This document shows positions 51,602-61,250 of a stretch of 64,000 nucleotides of DNA, in pieces. The stretch is from Rhizobium sp. BK602 (GTDB taxonomy: Bacteria; Pseudomonadota; Alphaproteobacteria; Rhizobiales; Rhizobiaceae): positions 22,754 through 86,753 of the forward strand of contig NZ_JACIBC010000014.1 of assembly GCF_014195095.1 (NCBI RefSeq). Reading direction: 5' to 3'. Made by a program: the position numbers and the translations under genes. The notes under the pieces are model-generated. The model saw only the letters and a program-made list of their open reading frames with translations, had not been told where the DNA came from and did no database searches. Every line of letters starts with the position of its first letter. The stretch's first letter is position 1.

Positions 51602-52876
51602 ATGCGTTTAAAACTTCTTGGCGCGACAACGCTCGCCGCCATGCTTGCTTCCGGCTCCGCATTCGCGGAGCAAACCACGATCACCGTCTGGAGCTGGAAC
51701 GTCGCTGCGTCGGCGCTGAAATCCACGGTCGAGGGCTTTAACAAGAAATATCCGGATATCAAGGTCGATGTGCAGGACATCGGCAATCCGCAGGTCTTCG
51801 ACAAGATGCTGGCCGCCTGCGCCGCCGGCGGCGACGGCCTGCCCGACGTCATGTCGATCGAGAACCACAAGGCCTCGATCTTCTGGAACCGCTTCCCGGA
51901 CTGCCTGACCGACCTGACGAAGCTCGGTTATACCGATGATATCAAAAAGCTTTTCCCGGACTTCAAGCGCGCCGAGCTTGAAGTGGGCGATGCCGCCTAC
52001 GCCATGCCTTGGGATTCCGGCCCGGTCGCGATGTTCTATCGCCGCGACTTCTATGAGAAGGCCGGCGTCGATCCGGCAACGATCAAGACCTGGGACGACT
52101 TCATCGCCGCCGGCAAGAAGATCTCCGCTGCCAATCCGGGCGTGATCATGTCGCAGGCCGACTTCAACGGCGACAGCGAATGGTTCCGCATGCTCTCCAA
52201 CGAGCAGGGCTGCGGATACTTCACGGCCGACGGCCAGAGCATCGCCGTCAGCCAGGCCGGCTGCGTCGCAGCGCTCGACAAGGTCAAGGCCATGAAGGAC
52301 GCAGGCCTGCTGACGTCCGCCAACTGGGACGAAAAAATCCAGTCCAACACCGCTGGTAAGGTCGCCACGCAGATGTATGGCGGCTGGTATGAGGGCACCA
52401 TCCGCTCCACCTCGCCGGATCTTGCCGGCAAGTGGGGTGTCTACCTCATGCCGAGCATGACGGCTGACGGGCAGCATGCCGCCAATCTCGGCGGTTCTTC
52501 GCTGGCGATTTCGAACACGTCGAAGAACAAGGAAGCCGCCTGGAAGTACCTGAACTATACGCTCGGCACCAATGAAGGCCAGGTCACGATGCTGAAGTCC
52601 TTCGGTCTCGTACCGTCGCTGCTGTCAGCGGTCAAGGACCCCTTCGTCAACGAGCCGCTGCCCTATTGGGGCGGTCAGAAGGTCTGGGCCGACATTCTCG
52701 CGACCCTGCCGAAGATCAACCCGAGCCCGGGCACCCAGTATTTCGGTGATGCGGACGCGGTCATCAAGGCGGTGCAGACCAAGTACCTCGCCGGCGGCTA
52801 TCCGGACGCCAAGGCAGCGCTTGACGATGCAGCCCAGCAGATCGCCTCGGCGACCGGACTGCCGATCGCAAAATGA
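51602..52876 (+). CDS. Extracellular sugar-binding protein of an ABC transporter (family 1)
   Basis: A 424-residue periplasmic binding protein. The signal peptide (1-22, ending ASGSAFA before EQTTITVW) is followed by the family 1 fold: TITVWSWNVAASALKSTVEG, MPWDSGPVAMFYRRDFYEKA, and a late region with GSSLAISNTSKNKEAAWKYL. It brings an oligo- or monosaccharide, or a polyol, to the two permeases downstream. GGGAGGA precedes the ATG. It is the first gene of the operon and probably the most highly expressed, given the stable hairpin after it. Confidence 0.92.
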   Translation: MRLKLLGATTLAAMLASGSAFAEQTTITVWSWNVAASALKSTVEGFNKKYPDIKVDVQDIGNPQVFDKMLAACAAGGDGLPDVMSIENHKASIFWNRFPDCLTDLTKLGYTDDIKKLFPDFKRAELEVGDAAYAMPWDSGPVAMFYRRDFYEKAGVDPATIKTWDDFIAAGKKISAANPGVIMSQADFNGDSEWFRMLSNEQGCGYFTADGQSIAVSQAGCVAALDKVKAMKDAGLLTSANWDEKIQSNTAGKVATQMYGGWYEGTIRSTSPDLAGKWGVYLMPSMTADGQHAANLGGSSLAISNTSKNKEAAWKYLNYTLGTNEGQVTMLKSFGLVPSLLSAVKDPFVNEPLPYWGGQKVWADILATLPKINPSPGTQYFGDADAVIKAVQTKYLAGGYPDAKAALDDAAQQIASATGLPIAK

Positions 52877-52913
52877 GCGACATAGCCGGGCGTGCGTCCC
52901 AAGCCGCGCCCGG

Positions 52914-52944
52914 CATCCCCGCCGCCTGGAAGGCGGCGGGGATG
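52914..52944 (+). terminator. mRNA-stabilising hairpin after the binding-protein gene
   Basis: CATCCCCGCCGCC (52914-52926) pairs perfectly with GGCGGCGGGGATG (52932-52944) around TGGAA. It has no T run and sits between the binding protein and the first permease, where such hairpins keep the 5' mRNA section stable and lower permease expression. Confidence 0.7.
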
Positions 52945-52989
52945 TGGCCTCGCACGCCACCCTATCGGGTATAAAAGGAGAAGGCTTTC

Positions 52990-53850
52990 ATGCGGCTGCG
53001 AAACCGGAGCGCCTATGCGTTCCTTGCGCCCTATCTTCTGGTGTTCGCCACCTTCTGGATCTGGCCGATCATCGATTCGTTCCTGATTTCGTTCCAGAAC
53101 ACACGCGTCAATCCCTGGGTATTCAGCGCCTCGGTCAATTGGGGGCGCCTGTTCGGCGACCCGGCCTTCTACAACGCGCTCTTCAACACGCTGATCATCC
53201 TGGTGATCCAGGTGCCGGTAATGATTTCGCTCGCCACCGTCATGGCGGTGCTTTTGAACTCGCCGCTCCTGAAGGCCCGCGGCCTTTTCCGCTTCGCCTT
53301 CTTCGCCCCTGTCGTGGTCGGTGAAGTGGCCTATGCCGCCGTCTTCCGGCTGATGTTCAACGTCGATTTCGGCATCGTGAACAAGCTTCTCGGCGGCGTC
53401 GGCATCGCGCCAGTTTCGTGGTTTTCCGAATCGCATGCCGCGATGCTGCTGATCATCATCGCCGTTACGTGGCGCTGGGCCGGCTACAACGCCATCATCA
53501 TCCTGTCCGGCCTGCAATCGATCCCCGAGGATGTCTACGAGGCCGCCACGCTCGATCGCGTCAGTCATATCAAGCAGTTCATCCACATCACATTGCCGCT
53601 CCTGAAACCGATCATTCTTTTCTGCGTGGTGCTGTCGGTCATCGGCACGATGCAGCTCTTTACCGAACCCTTCCTGATCACCAACCGCGGCGGCCCCGGC
53701 GGCGCGACCGAGACGCTCGGCATCCTGCTCTACCGGCAAGGCTTTACGTCGCTCAACTTCGGCTATGCCTCCGCGATCGCCTATACGATGGCGGCACTCG
53801 CCGTGGTCATCTCTCTTCTCAATCTCTGGGTGGGGCGCGAACCGAAATGA
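52990..53850 (+). CDS. Sugar ABC transporter permease 1 (MalF/UgpA type)
   Basis: A 286-residue inner-membrane permease with six membrane segments. The ATPase-docking EAA loop is present (YEAATLDRVSHIKQFIHITL, about 180-200). The N-terminus is short and basic (MRLRNRSAYAFLAPYLLVFA), as in the MalF-like partner of CUT1 systems without the long loop of E. coli MalF. The next permease overlaps by four bases (ATGA), so the two are made in equal amounts. ATG at 52990 with AAAAGGAG upstream. Confidence 0.93.
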   Translation: MRLRNRSAYAFLAPYLLVFATFWIWPIIDSFLISFQNTRVNPWVFSASVNWGRLFGDPAFYNALFNTLIILVIQVPVMISLATVMAVLLNSPLLKARGLFRFAFFAPVVVGEVAYAAVFRLMFNVDFGIVNKLLGGVGIAPVSWFSESHAAMLLIIIAVTWRWAGYNAIIILSGLQSIPEDVYEAATLDRVSHIKQFIHITLPLLKPIILFCVVLSVIGTMQLFTEPFLITNRGGPGGATETLGILLYRQGFTSLNFGYASAIAYTMAALAVVISLLNLWVGREPK

Positions 53851-54683
53851 AAAGCAAATCCAGATCCACCCTGATGCGTTCGATCGCGCTACACGCGCTG
53901 CTGACACCGCTCGCCATCATCTGGCTGTTTCCGCTGTGGATGATGTTCATCTTCTCGACCATGCCGGACTATGGCATCTTCAGCCCGGACATCGTCCTGA
54001 CGCCCTCGACGAGCTTCTTCGACAATGTCCGCAACCTCCAGGCCGATACCAATTTCGTGGGCGCACTGACGATCTCGATCGGCGTCGCGGTCATCTATAC
54101 CGTCCTGTCGGTGCTGCTGACCTCGATGGCCGGCTGGGCGCTCGCCCGCTATCGCTTCCTCGGCCAATCCCTGGTCATCGGCATCATTCTCGGGACCATC
54201 ACGCTGCCCTATTCGGTCGTCGTCATCCCGCAATTCATCATGGTGGCGCGCAATTTCGGGCTGGCCAATACCTGGGTCGCGCTGATCGTGCCGCCGCTGT
54301 TCAATTCGCTCGGCGTGCTGTTCATGCGCCAGGCCTTCTCGATGATGCCGGCCGAGCTTTTCGACGCCGCCCGCGTCGAGGGCGTCAAGGAATGGCAGAT
54401 CTTCCTGCGCATCGCCCTGCCCTTGGCGCGGCCCACCATGGCCGCACTCGCCATCATCCTGTTCCTCGCCTCCTGGAACAACTACCTCTGGCCGCTGCTG
54501 ATCAATTCCCGGCCGGGGATGATGACGGCGCCGGTGGCGCTCGGCACGCTGATCGGCCTCACCAAGGTCTCCTGGGGCGGGATCATGGCCGGCGCGGTGA
54601 TGCTGACGGCACCGATCCTGGTCGTCTTCGTTCTCCTGCAACGTCATTTCATCGCCGGCATCGCCGCCGGCGCCATCAAGTAG
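53847..54683 (+). CDS. Sugar ABC transporter permease 2 (MalG/UgpE type)
   Basis: A 278-residue inner-membrane permease with six segments and the EAA loop FDAARVEGVKEWQIFLRIAL. It starts with ATGA overlapping the stop of permease 1 and ends 16 bases before the ATPase gene. With permease 1 it forms the membrane channel. The frame is open upstream to 53418 inside permease 1, which is a shadow and was not used. Typical MalG features include the C-terminal LLQRHFIAGIAAGAIK. Confidence 0.93.
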   Translation: MKSKSRSTLMRSIALHALLTPLAIIWLFPLWMMFIFSTMPDYGIFSPDIVLTPSTSFFDNVRNLQADTNFVGALTISIGVAVIYTVLSVLLTSMAGWALARYRFLGQSLVIGIILGTITLPYSVVVIPQFIMVARNFGLANTWVALIVPPLFNSLGVLFMRQAFSMMPAELFDAARVEGVKEWQIFLRIALPLARPTMAALAIILFLASWNNYLWPLLINSRPGMMTAPVALGTLIGLTKVSWGGIMAGAVMLTAPILVVFVLLQRHFIAGIAAGAIK

Positions 54684-54699
54684 TTCCGGGAGATCCCGT

Positions 54700-55788
<1,089 letters not shown>

Positions 55789-55841
55789 GCGCCGTCGCCG
55801 GATCTCCCAAGACAGCATGCAGATTTAGAAAGGATCGTTCC

Positions 55842-57845
55842 ATGAGCACAGACGCAACCATCCGCTGGGGCATCATCGGCCCCGGCCGGATCGCCCAGAC
55901 TTTTGCCGAAGGTGTCGCCCATTCCCGCAACGGAAAACTCGTGGCGATCGCCAGCCGCAATCCCGACAAGCCGGGCCTTGGCGACAATTTTCCGGGTGCA
56001 CGCATCGTCAACGGCTATGAGGCGCTGCTTGCCGACAAGGATGTCGACGCCGTCTATATCGCCACGCCCCATACCGGCCATGCCGAATGGGCGATCAAGG
56101 CGATCCGCGCCGGCAAGCATGTGCTCGTGGAAAAGCCGATCGCGCTGTCGGCCTATGATGCCGAGGCGATCTACTACGAGGCCAAAAAGGCTGGCGTCTT
56201 TGCCGGCGAAGCCTTCATGTACCGCGTGCATCCGCAGACGGCGAAGCTGATCGAACTGGTGAAAAGCGGCGTCATCGGCGACATCCGCATCATCCGCTCG
56301 TCCTTCGGCTTCAACATGGGCACGGTCAAGCCGGAGCATCGCCTCTTCGCCAACGACATGGCTGGCGGCGGCATCCTCGATGTCGGCGGCTATCCGGTGT
56401 CGATGGCGCGGCTGATCGCCGGCGCTGCCGATGGCAAGCCGTTCCTGGAGCCGGAAAAGGTCTCCGGCGTCGCCCATCTCGGCCAGACCGGCGTCGACGA
56501 ATGGGCCTCCGCCGTCCTGAAATTCCCCAACAACATCATCGCCGAAGTCTCGTGCTCGATCATGGCGAACCAGGACAACACGCTGCGCATCATCGGCTCG
56601 GACGGCCGGCTGGAGGTCAAGGACTTCTGGTTCGCCTCCGGCCACAAGGGCGGCGTCGGCAAGATCGAGATCATCAAGGGCGCGGAAACGCAGGTCATCG
56701 AAGTCAAGGAAGACCGTTGGCTCTACTCCTTCGAAGTCGACGCGGCGGGTGACGCCATCCGCGCCGGAGCGAAGGAATTCGCCTATCCGGGCATCGGCTG
56801 GGCAGATTCGATCGGCAACCTCAAGGTCCTCGATCAGTGGCGCACCTCGATCGGCCTGGAATATGGGGTGGAAAAGGCGTCGCAGCGGACGAAGAATATC
56901 GCCGGTGCAACCGTTACCAAGGGCAACAGCATCCCGAAGCGCAGCATTCCCGGCATCGCCAAGCCGGCATCGATCGTCACGCTCGGCTTCGAATTCTTCC
57001 CGAACTTCGCCGCCGCCTCCCTGACGCTCGACGCCTTCTACGAGGCCGGCGGCAACGCCTTCGACACGGCCTATGTCTATGGCGGCGGCAAGACGGAGAG
57101 CGTCTTCGGCGATTGGCACACCAGCCGGAACGTTCCGCGCGAGGAGATCGTGCTGATCGGCAAGGGTGCGCATTCGCCGCTCTGCTACCCCGACATGATC
57201 GGCAAGCAGCTCGACCAGTCGCTGAACCGCCTGAAGACCGACTATGTCGACATCTACTTCATGCATCGCGACAACACGGCCATTCCGGTCGGCGAATTCG
57301 TCGATGCCATGGATGCCGAGGTTAAGGCCGGCCGCATTCGCGGCATCTTCGGCGGCTCCAACTGGACCCGCGCCCGCTTCGACGAGGCCATCGCCTATGC
57401 GCAGAAGAACGGCAAGGCGGCACCCGCTGCTCTTTCCAACAACTTCTCGCTGGCGGAAATGCTCGATCCGATCTGGGCCGGCTGCGTCGCCGCCTCCGAC
57501 GACGAGTGGAAGGCTTGGCTGAACGCCAAGCAGATCCCGAACTTCGCCTGGTCGAGCCAGGGCCGCGGCTTCTTCACCGACCGCGCCGGCCGCGACAAGC
57601 AGAGCGATGAGGAACTGGTGCGCGTCTGGTATTCCGACCGCAATTTCGGCCGCCGCGACCGCGCGATCGAACTGGCAAAGCAGCTCGGCCGCAATCCGAT
57701 CCATATCGCGCTCGCCTATGTCGTCGCCCAGCCCTTCCCGGTCATCCCGCTGATCGGCCCGCGCACGATCGCCGAGCTGGAAGACAGCCTCTCGGCGCTC
57801 GACATCAAGCTGACGCCGGAACAGGTGACCTGGCTGGAAGGCTGA
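55842..57845 (+). CDS. Bifunctional oxidoreductase: Gfo/Idh/MocA dehydrogenase fused to aldo/keto reductase
   Basis: A 667-residue protein with two complete redox enzymes. Residues about 8-330 are Gfo/Idh/MocA: NAD(P) site GIIGPGRIAQTF (10-21), the EKP motif at 97-99 and MAGGGILDVGGYPVSM. Residues about 370-667 are an aldo/keto reductase with an intact tetrad: Asp408, Tyr413, Lys441 and His475 (in NAFDTAYVYGGG, LIGKGAHS and YFMHRD). About forty residues (331-370) link them. In the operon of a sugar ABC transporter this suggests paired oxidation and reduction of one sugar, for example an epimerisation or keto-sugar route using one cofactor pool. No frameshift separates the halves. The exact substrate is unknown. 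Confidence 0.9.
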   Translation: MSTDATIRWGIIGPGRIAQTFAEGVAHSRNGKLVAIASRNPDKPGLGDNFPGARIVNGYEALLADKDVDAVYIATPHTGHAEWAIKAIRAGKHVLVEKPIALSAYDAEAIYYEAKKAGVFAGEAFMYRVHPQTAKLIELVKSGVIGDIRIIRSSFGFNMGTVKPEHRLFANDMAGGGILDVGGYPVSMARLIAGAADGKPFLEPEKVSGVAHLGQTGVDEWASAVLKFPNNIIAEVSCSIMANQDNTLRIIGSDGRLEVKDFWFASGHKGGVGKIEIIKGAETQVIEVKEDRWLYSFEVDAAGDAIRAGAKEFAYPGIGWADSIGNLKVLDQWRTSIGLEYGVEKASQRTKNIAGATVTKGNSIPKRSIPGIAKPASIVTLGFEFFPNFAAASLTLDAFYEAGGNAFDTAYVYGGGKTESVFGDWHTSRNVPREEIVLIGKGAHSPLCYPDMIGKQLDQSLNRLKTDYVDIYFMHRDNTAIPVGEFVDAMDAEVKAGRIRGIFGGSNWTRARFDEAIAYAQKNGKAAPAALSNNFSLAEMLDPIWAGCVAASDDEWKAWLNAKQIPNFAWSSQGRGFFTDRAGRDKQSDEELVRVWYSDRNFGRRDRAIELAKQLGRNPIHIALAYVVAQPFPVIPLIGPRTIAELEDSLSALDIKLTPEQVTWLEG

Positions 57846-57901
57846 GATGCGCTGGCCCGCGAAACAGGCGGGCCGCCTTGCCAATCACATACTTCGAAAT
57901 G

Positions 57902-57940
57902 CAAATAACTCATTCGCTCTGCGAATGGGTTATTTGTTTT
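57902..57940 (+). terminator. Terminator of the sugar operon
   Basis: CAAATAACTCATTCGC (57902-57917) pairs with GCGAATGGGTTATTTG (57921-57936) around TCT, 16 pairs with one G-T, followed by four T. It also lies beyond the stop of the convergent ogt gene. Confidence 0.85.
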
Positions 57941-57965
57941 CATCACCTTGCCGGCAGCATGTGGA

Positions 57966-58499
57966 TCAGGCCGCGAAATCGAATGCCTTGGTCTCGGCCC
58001 CCTCGAAGCCCAGAAGATAGGTCTTGCGCTCGAGGCCGCCGGCAAAGCCGCGCAAGTCCCCGGCGGAACCGACGACGCGATGGCAGGGCGCGATGATCGA
58101 GATCGGGTTCCTGCCATTGGCGGCGCCGACCGCGCGGACCGCCCTGGGTGCACCGATCTGCTCGGCGATCTCGGTATAGGAGCGCGTCTGGCCGAAGGGG
58201 ATGGTGAGCAGCGCCTGCCATACCTTTCTCTGAAACTCCGTGCCGGCAAAATCGAGCGGCAGATCGAAATCCCGCCGTTCGCCGGCGAAATATTGCGCGA
58301 GCTGGCGGGCCGCCGCCACCAGAACGGGATGACCCTCATCCTGCGCAACGATATTGAGCGGCACGCGCTTCGGCCGGTCGTTGTCCCAAAGGATCGCCGC
58401 CAGGCCCGCATCGCTGGCGACAAGCTTCAGCCTGCCGACCGGCGAGTCCATCAGGCGATAGACATGATCCTTTCCCGGACCGCGCACTGTTCTGGCCAT
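57966..58499 (-). CDS. ogt: Methylated-DNA--protein-cysteine S-methyltransferase
   Basis: A 177-residue suicide repair protein that takes O6-alkyl groups from guanine. The acceptor Cys139 is in APCHRVVG, preceded by the recognition block FGQTRSYTEIAEQIGAPRAVR and GAANGRNPISII. There is no N-terminal AraC/Ada domain, so it is the constitutive Ogt type. The start at 58499 has AGGAGGATATCG upstream; an in-frame ATG 13 codons earlier (58538) is less well placed. Convergent with the sugar operon. The gap to the amine oxidase gene is unremarkable. Confidence 0.93.
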   Translation of the reverse strand: MARTVRGPGKDHVYRLMDSPVGRLKLVASDAGLAAILWDNDRPKRVPLNIVAQDEGHPVLVAAARQLAQYFAGERRDFDLPLDFAGTEFQRKVWQALLTIPFGQTRSYTEIAEQIGAPRAVRAVGAANGRNPISIIAPCHRVVGSAGDLRGFAGGLERKTYLLGFEGAETKAFDFAA

Positions 58500-58701
58500 A
58501 TCGATATCCTCCTGTTTGAAGCCGGACGGATGGGACAAAACGGCAATCCCGCCGGCTCCGGCCCCGGCGGCGAATCCCTGTCGCCGCCTTTCACAAGGAT
58601 ATGATCAGAACCGCCTGTCATCGCCCACCCGAAAAGCGATTTCACCGGAGGAAGACACATTATTTTCCGTCCAACGACAGCCTTCTCGACCTTCGAGGGT
58701 C

Positions 58702-59964
58702 TCAGATCAGCGCCGCCGCAACGGCTTCGGCCGCGACAACGCCGCTTTCATAGGCTCCGTGCGCGGTGGAATAACGGGTCGGCGAACAGGCTTCGCCGGC
58801 GAAGAAAATGCGCCGGTCGCAGGGGGTGGCGAGAACCTGGCGCAGGCCGGGTGCACCGGGCGTCGCATAGGAATAGGACCCTCCGACAAAGGGCTCGCCC
58901 GCCCATCCCGACATCACGGCGGGCGACAGATGCTTTCCGACGTCGGAGCCGAAGACACGCTTCATCTCCGCGACGGAGAAATCGAAAGCCGCATCCATCC
59001 CCTGCCGCTCCAGATCGCGGGCGAGATCGCCGGCGAAATAGGCTTCGACGATGGGGGCGCCGAAAGGCTTGAGCTGATAGGCGCCGGTTCTGCGGCTATG
59101 GTGGGAACCGAGAAGATGGGTATCGGCCGGAAACATCTCCGGCCTGTGCGCTTTCAGGAAGAGCTTGTTCGCCAGCCCGAGCGGCAGGCGCGCCGCAGCC
59201 TCGATCTTGTCCGGAAGCGGCGGCCAGAAGGCGATCTTTTCCGCCGCCAGAACATTCGTCGAAACGGCGACGATGACCGCCTTGGCTTTCAGGTCGCCCT
59301 TGCCCGTCGAAAGCAGGATATGGCCGGCGCCGCTGTGATCGATGCGGCGGACCTCGGTTTTCGTATGGACCGGAAGCGGCGCCGCATAGGTCGCAACCAA
59401 TGTCCCATAACCCTGCCGTATCCGCCAATCCGGGCCGGGGCCGGGATCATATTGGCCGAGATCGATGACCGAGGACCGGTCCAGCTCGTCGCCGGTCATG
59501 AAGGCACCCACTGCATGGACCTGCGCCGTCCAGGGATCATCCGCAGCAAGCATCGCCGAGAGAGGCAGATCCTCCTCGCCGTCATAGCTGTAAACCCTCT
59601 CGAAAAAACCGTTGACGGCGGCGCGCGCCGCCCTGGCTTCGGCGTCCTTTTCCTCGATCTGGCGGCCGCCCTCGCTCCAGGGGGCGGGAGTGCGGTCCAC
59701 CGTAAGCCCGACCTCCTCGGCAATCGCCGTCCAGGCATTGGTCCTCGCCCCATGCAGCCAGCCGCAGCCGAGATCGATCGCAAGACCGTCGAGTTCGGCG
59801 GGATGATCCGTCCTGGCCCGTCCGCCGATACGCCCGGAGGCTTCCAGGAGCGCCAGCGCGAGATCGGGTCGCCGCGACTGCAATGCCCGGGCCGCCGCAA
59901 CGCCGGCGGCTCCCGCACCGATAATGGCAACGTCGACGCCGCTTCTCCAGGATTCCATGGGCAT
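58702..59964 (-). CDS. FAD-dependent amine oxidase family protein
   Basis: A 420-residue flavoprotein of the monoamine/polyamine oxidase family. The FAD-binding dinucleotide fold is VAIIGAGAAGVAAARAL (about 10-26), followed by RIGGRARTD, and the C-terminal FAD motif is FAGEACSPTRYSTAHGAYESG. Its substrate is likely an amine, but other family members act on amino acids or carotenoids. The start at 59964 has GAGGAG at five bases; an ATG two codons later is possible. The open frame continues upstream through an interspersed repeat and was trimmed. Confidence 0.87.
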   Translation of the reverse strand: MPMESWRSGVDVAIIGAGAAGVAAARALQSRRPDLALALLEASGRIGGRARTDHPAELDGLAIDLGCGWLHGARTNAWTAIAEEVGLTVDRTPAPWSEGGRQIEEKDAEARAARAAVNGFFERVYSYDGEEDLPLSAMLAADDPWTAQVHAVGAFMTGDELDRSSVIDLGQYDPGPGPDWRIRQGYGTLVATYAAPLPVHTKTEVRRIDHSGAGHILLSTGKGDLKAKAVIVAVSTNVLAAEKIAFWPPLPDKIEAAARLPLGLANKLFLKAHRPEMFPADTHLLGSHHSRRTGAYQLKPFGAPIVEAYFAGDLARDLERQGMDAAFDFSVAEMKRVFGSDVGKHLSPAVMSGWAGEPFVGGSYSYATPGAPGLRQVLATPCDRRIFFAGEACSPTRYSTAHGAYESGVVAAEAVAAALI

Positions 59965-59996
59965 TCCGTCTCCTCGTATCGCGATCGGACACCTAA

Positions 59997-60043
59997 AGCA
60001 TGTCGTTCTCGCAAAACCGCCGCACACTTTTGCGCGACATGCT
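59997..60043. repeat. Interspersed palindromic repeat, GCATGTCG family
   Basis: AGCATGTCG (59997-60005) and CGACATGCT (60035-60043) flank CTCGCAAAACCGCCGCACAC and TTTTGCG. It is nearly identical to 42937-42981. Flanking TAAA and CTAG resemble the ends of family 1. It lies just upstream of the amine oxidase start. Confidence 0.88.
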
Positions 60044-60166
60044 CTAGCTTTTATCCGCTTCGCGCGGCCTGGCAACATAGCGTCTCTACGACGCCATCAT
60101 GAAGTGCCGGACCACTCGCCTCCTTGCGGATAATCGTCGCAACCAAGGATCATGTGAAGTGAGATC

Positions 60167-60210
60167 CGTATTCCCGCCCAGCCCGTCTTCGGAGCGTGGG
60201 CGGGAATACG
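60167..60210. repeat. Perfect 14-bp inverted repeat downstream of the aldo/keto reductase
   Basis: CGTATTCCCGCCCA (60167-60180) and TGGGCGGGAATACG (60197-60210), a perfect match, with a 16-base loop that can itself pair in part (CGTCTTCGGAGCG). No T run follows on either strand, so a simple terminator is unlikely. It lies 36 bases beyond the stop of the minus-strand aldo/keto reductase gene. Confidence 0.8.
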
Positions 60211-60245
60211 ACAGCTATTGCGGCGCGACCATCGCGCGGCAGCCT

Positions 60246-61235
60246 TTATTTCCCGACTCTCGCCTGGAGATGGGCAGGATAGCGGTCACCTGAGATGGTG
60301 ATCGCCGACAGGGCTTCCTCGATATCGCGAAGGTCTTCGGGCGTCAGCACGATGGCGGCGCCGCCCAGATTCTCCTCCAGCCGATGCAGTTTGGTCGTGC
60401 CGGGGATCGGCACGATCCACGGCTTCTGCGCCAGGAGCCAGGCCAGCGCCACTTGCGCCGAGGTCGCCTGCTTTCCGGCAGCGATGCGGCCGAGCAGATC
60501 GACGAGCGCCTGGTTCGCCTTACGCGCTTCCGGCGAAAAGCGCGGAACGATATTGCGGAAATCCTTGCTGTCGAAGGAGGTCGTCTCGCTGATCGCACCG
60601 GTGAGAAACCCCTTGCCGAGAGGGCTGAAGGGCACGAAGCCGATTCCGAGTTCTTCCAACGTCGGAATGATCTCCTTTTCCGGCTCGCGCCACCATAGCG
60701 AATATTCGCTCTGCAGCGCCGCGACCGGCTGCACGGCATGCGCTCTGCGGATGGTCTGTGCGCCGGCTTCCGACAGGCCGAAATGCTTCACCTTGCCCTC
60801 GGCGATCAGATCCTTGACGGTGCCCGCCACATCCTCGATCGGAACGTTCGGATCGACGCGATGCTGGTAGAAGAGGTCGATCACATCGGTCTTCAGACGC
60901 TTGAGCGCCGCATCCGCGACGGCCCTTATATGATCCGGGCGGCTGTTCATGCCGCTCTGCCCGCCCTCGGCGTCGAAATCGAAGCCGAACTTGGTGGCAA
61001 TCACCACCTCTGAGCGGAAAGGCGAGAGCGCCTCGCCCAGCAGTTCCTCATTCCTGTAGGGACCATAGGCCTCCGCCGTATCGAAGAAGGTGACGCCGCA
61101 CTCGAAGGCGGTGCGGATCAGCCCTATGGCCTGCTGCGTCTCTGTCGCCGGGCCATAGCCATAGCTCAGGCCCATGCAGCCCAGACCGAGCGCCGACACT
61201 TCCAGATTGCTTTTTCCCAGTTTACGTTTCTGCAT
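60246..61235 (-). CDS. Aldo/keto reductase (Tas/YajO-like)
   Basis: A 329-residue NADPH-dependent aldo/keto reductase. The tetrad is intact: Asp52 and Tyr57 (FFDTAEAYG), Lys82 (IATKFGF) and His125 (FYQHRVDP). The C-terminal cofactor block PIPGTTKLHRLEENLGG is also present. It resembles the AKR13-type group of broad specificity. ATG at 61235 with TTGGAGAG upstream. The MFS gene ends 15 bases upstream on the same strand, so the two are probably one transcript controlled from the MFS/LysR gap. Confidence 0.9.
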   Translation of the reverse strand: MQKRKLGKSNLEVSALGLGCMGLSYGYGPATETQQAIGLIRTAFECGVTFFDTAEAYGPYRNEELLGEALSPFRSEVVIATKFGFDFDAEGGQSGMNSRPDHIRAVADAALKRLKTDVIDLFYQHRVDPNVPIEDVAGTVKDLIAEGKVKHFGLSEAGAQTIRRAHAVQPVAALQSEYSLWWREPEKEIIPTLEELGIGFVPFSPLGKGFLTGAISETTSFDSKDFRNIVPRFSPEARKANQALVDLLGRIAAGKQATSAQVALAWLLAQKPWIVPIPGTTKLHRLEENLGGAAIVLTPEDLRDIEEALSAITISGDRYPAHLQARVGK

Positions 61236-61250
61236 ATCACTCTCCAAGGA

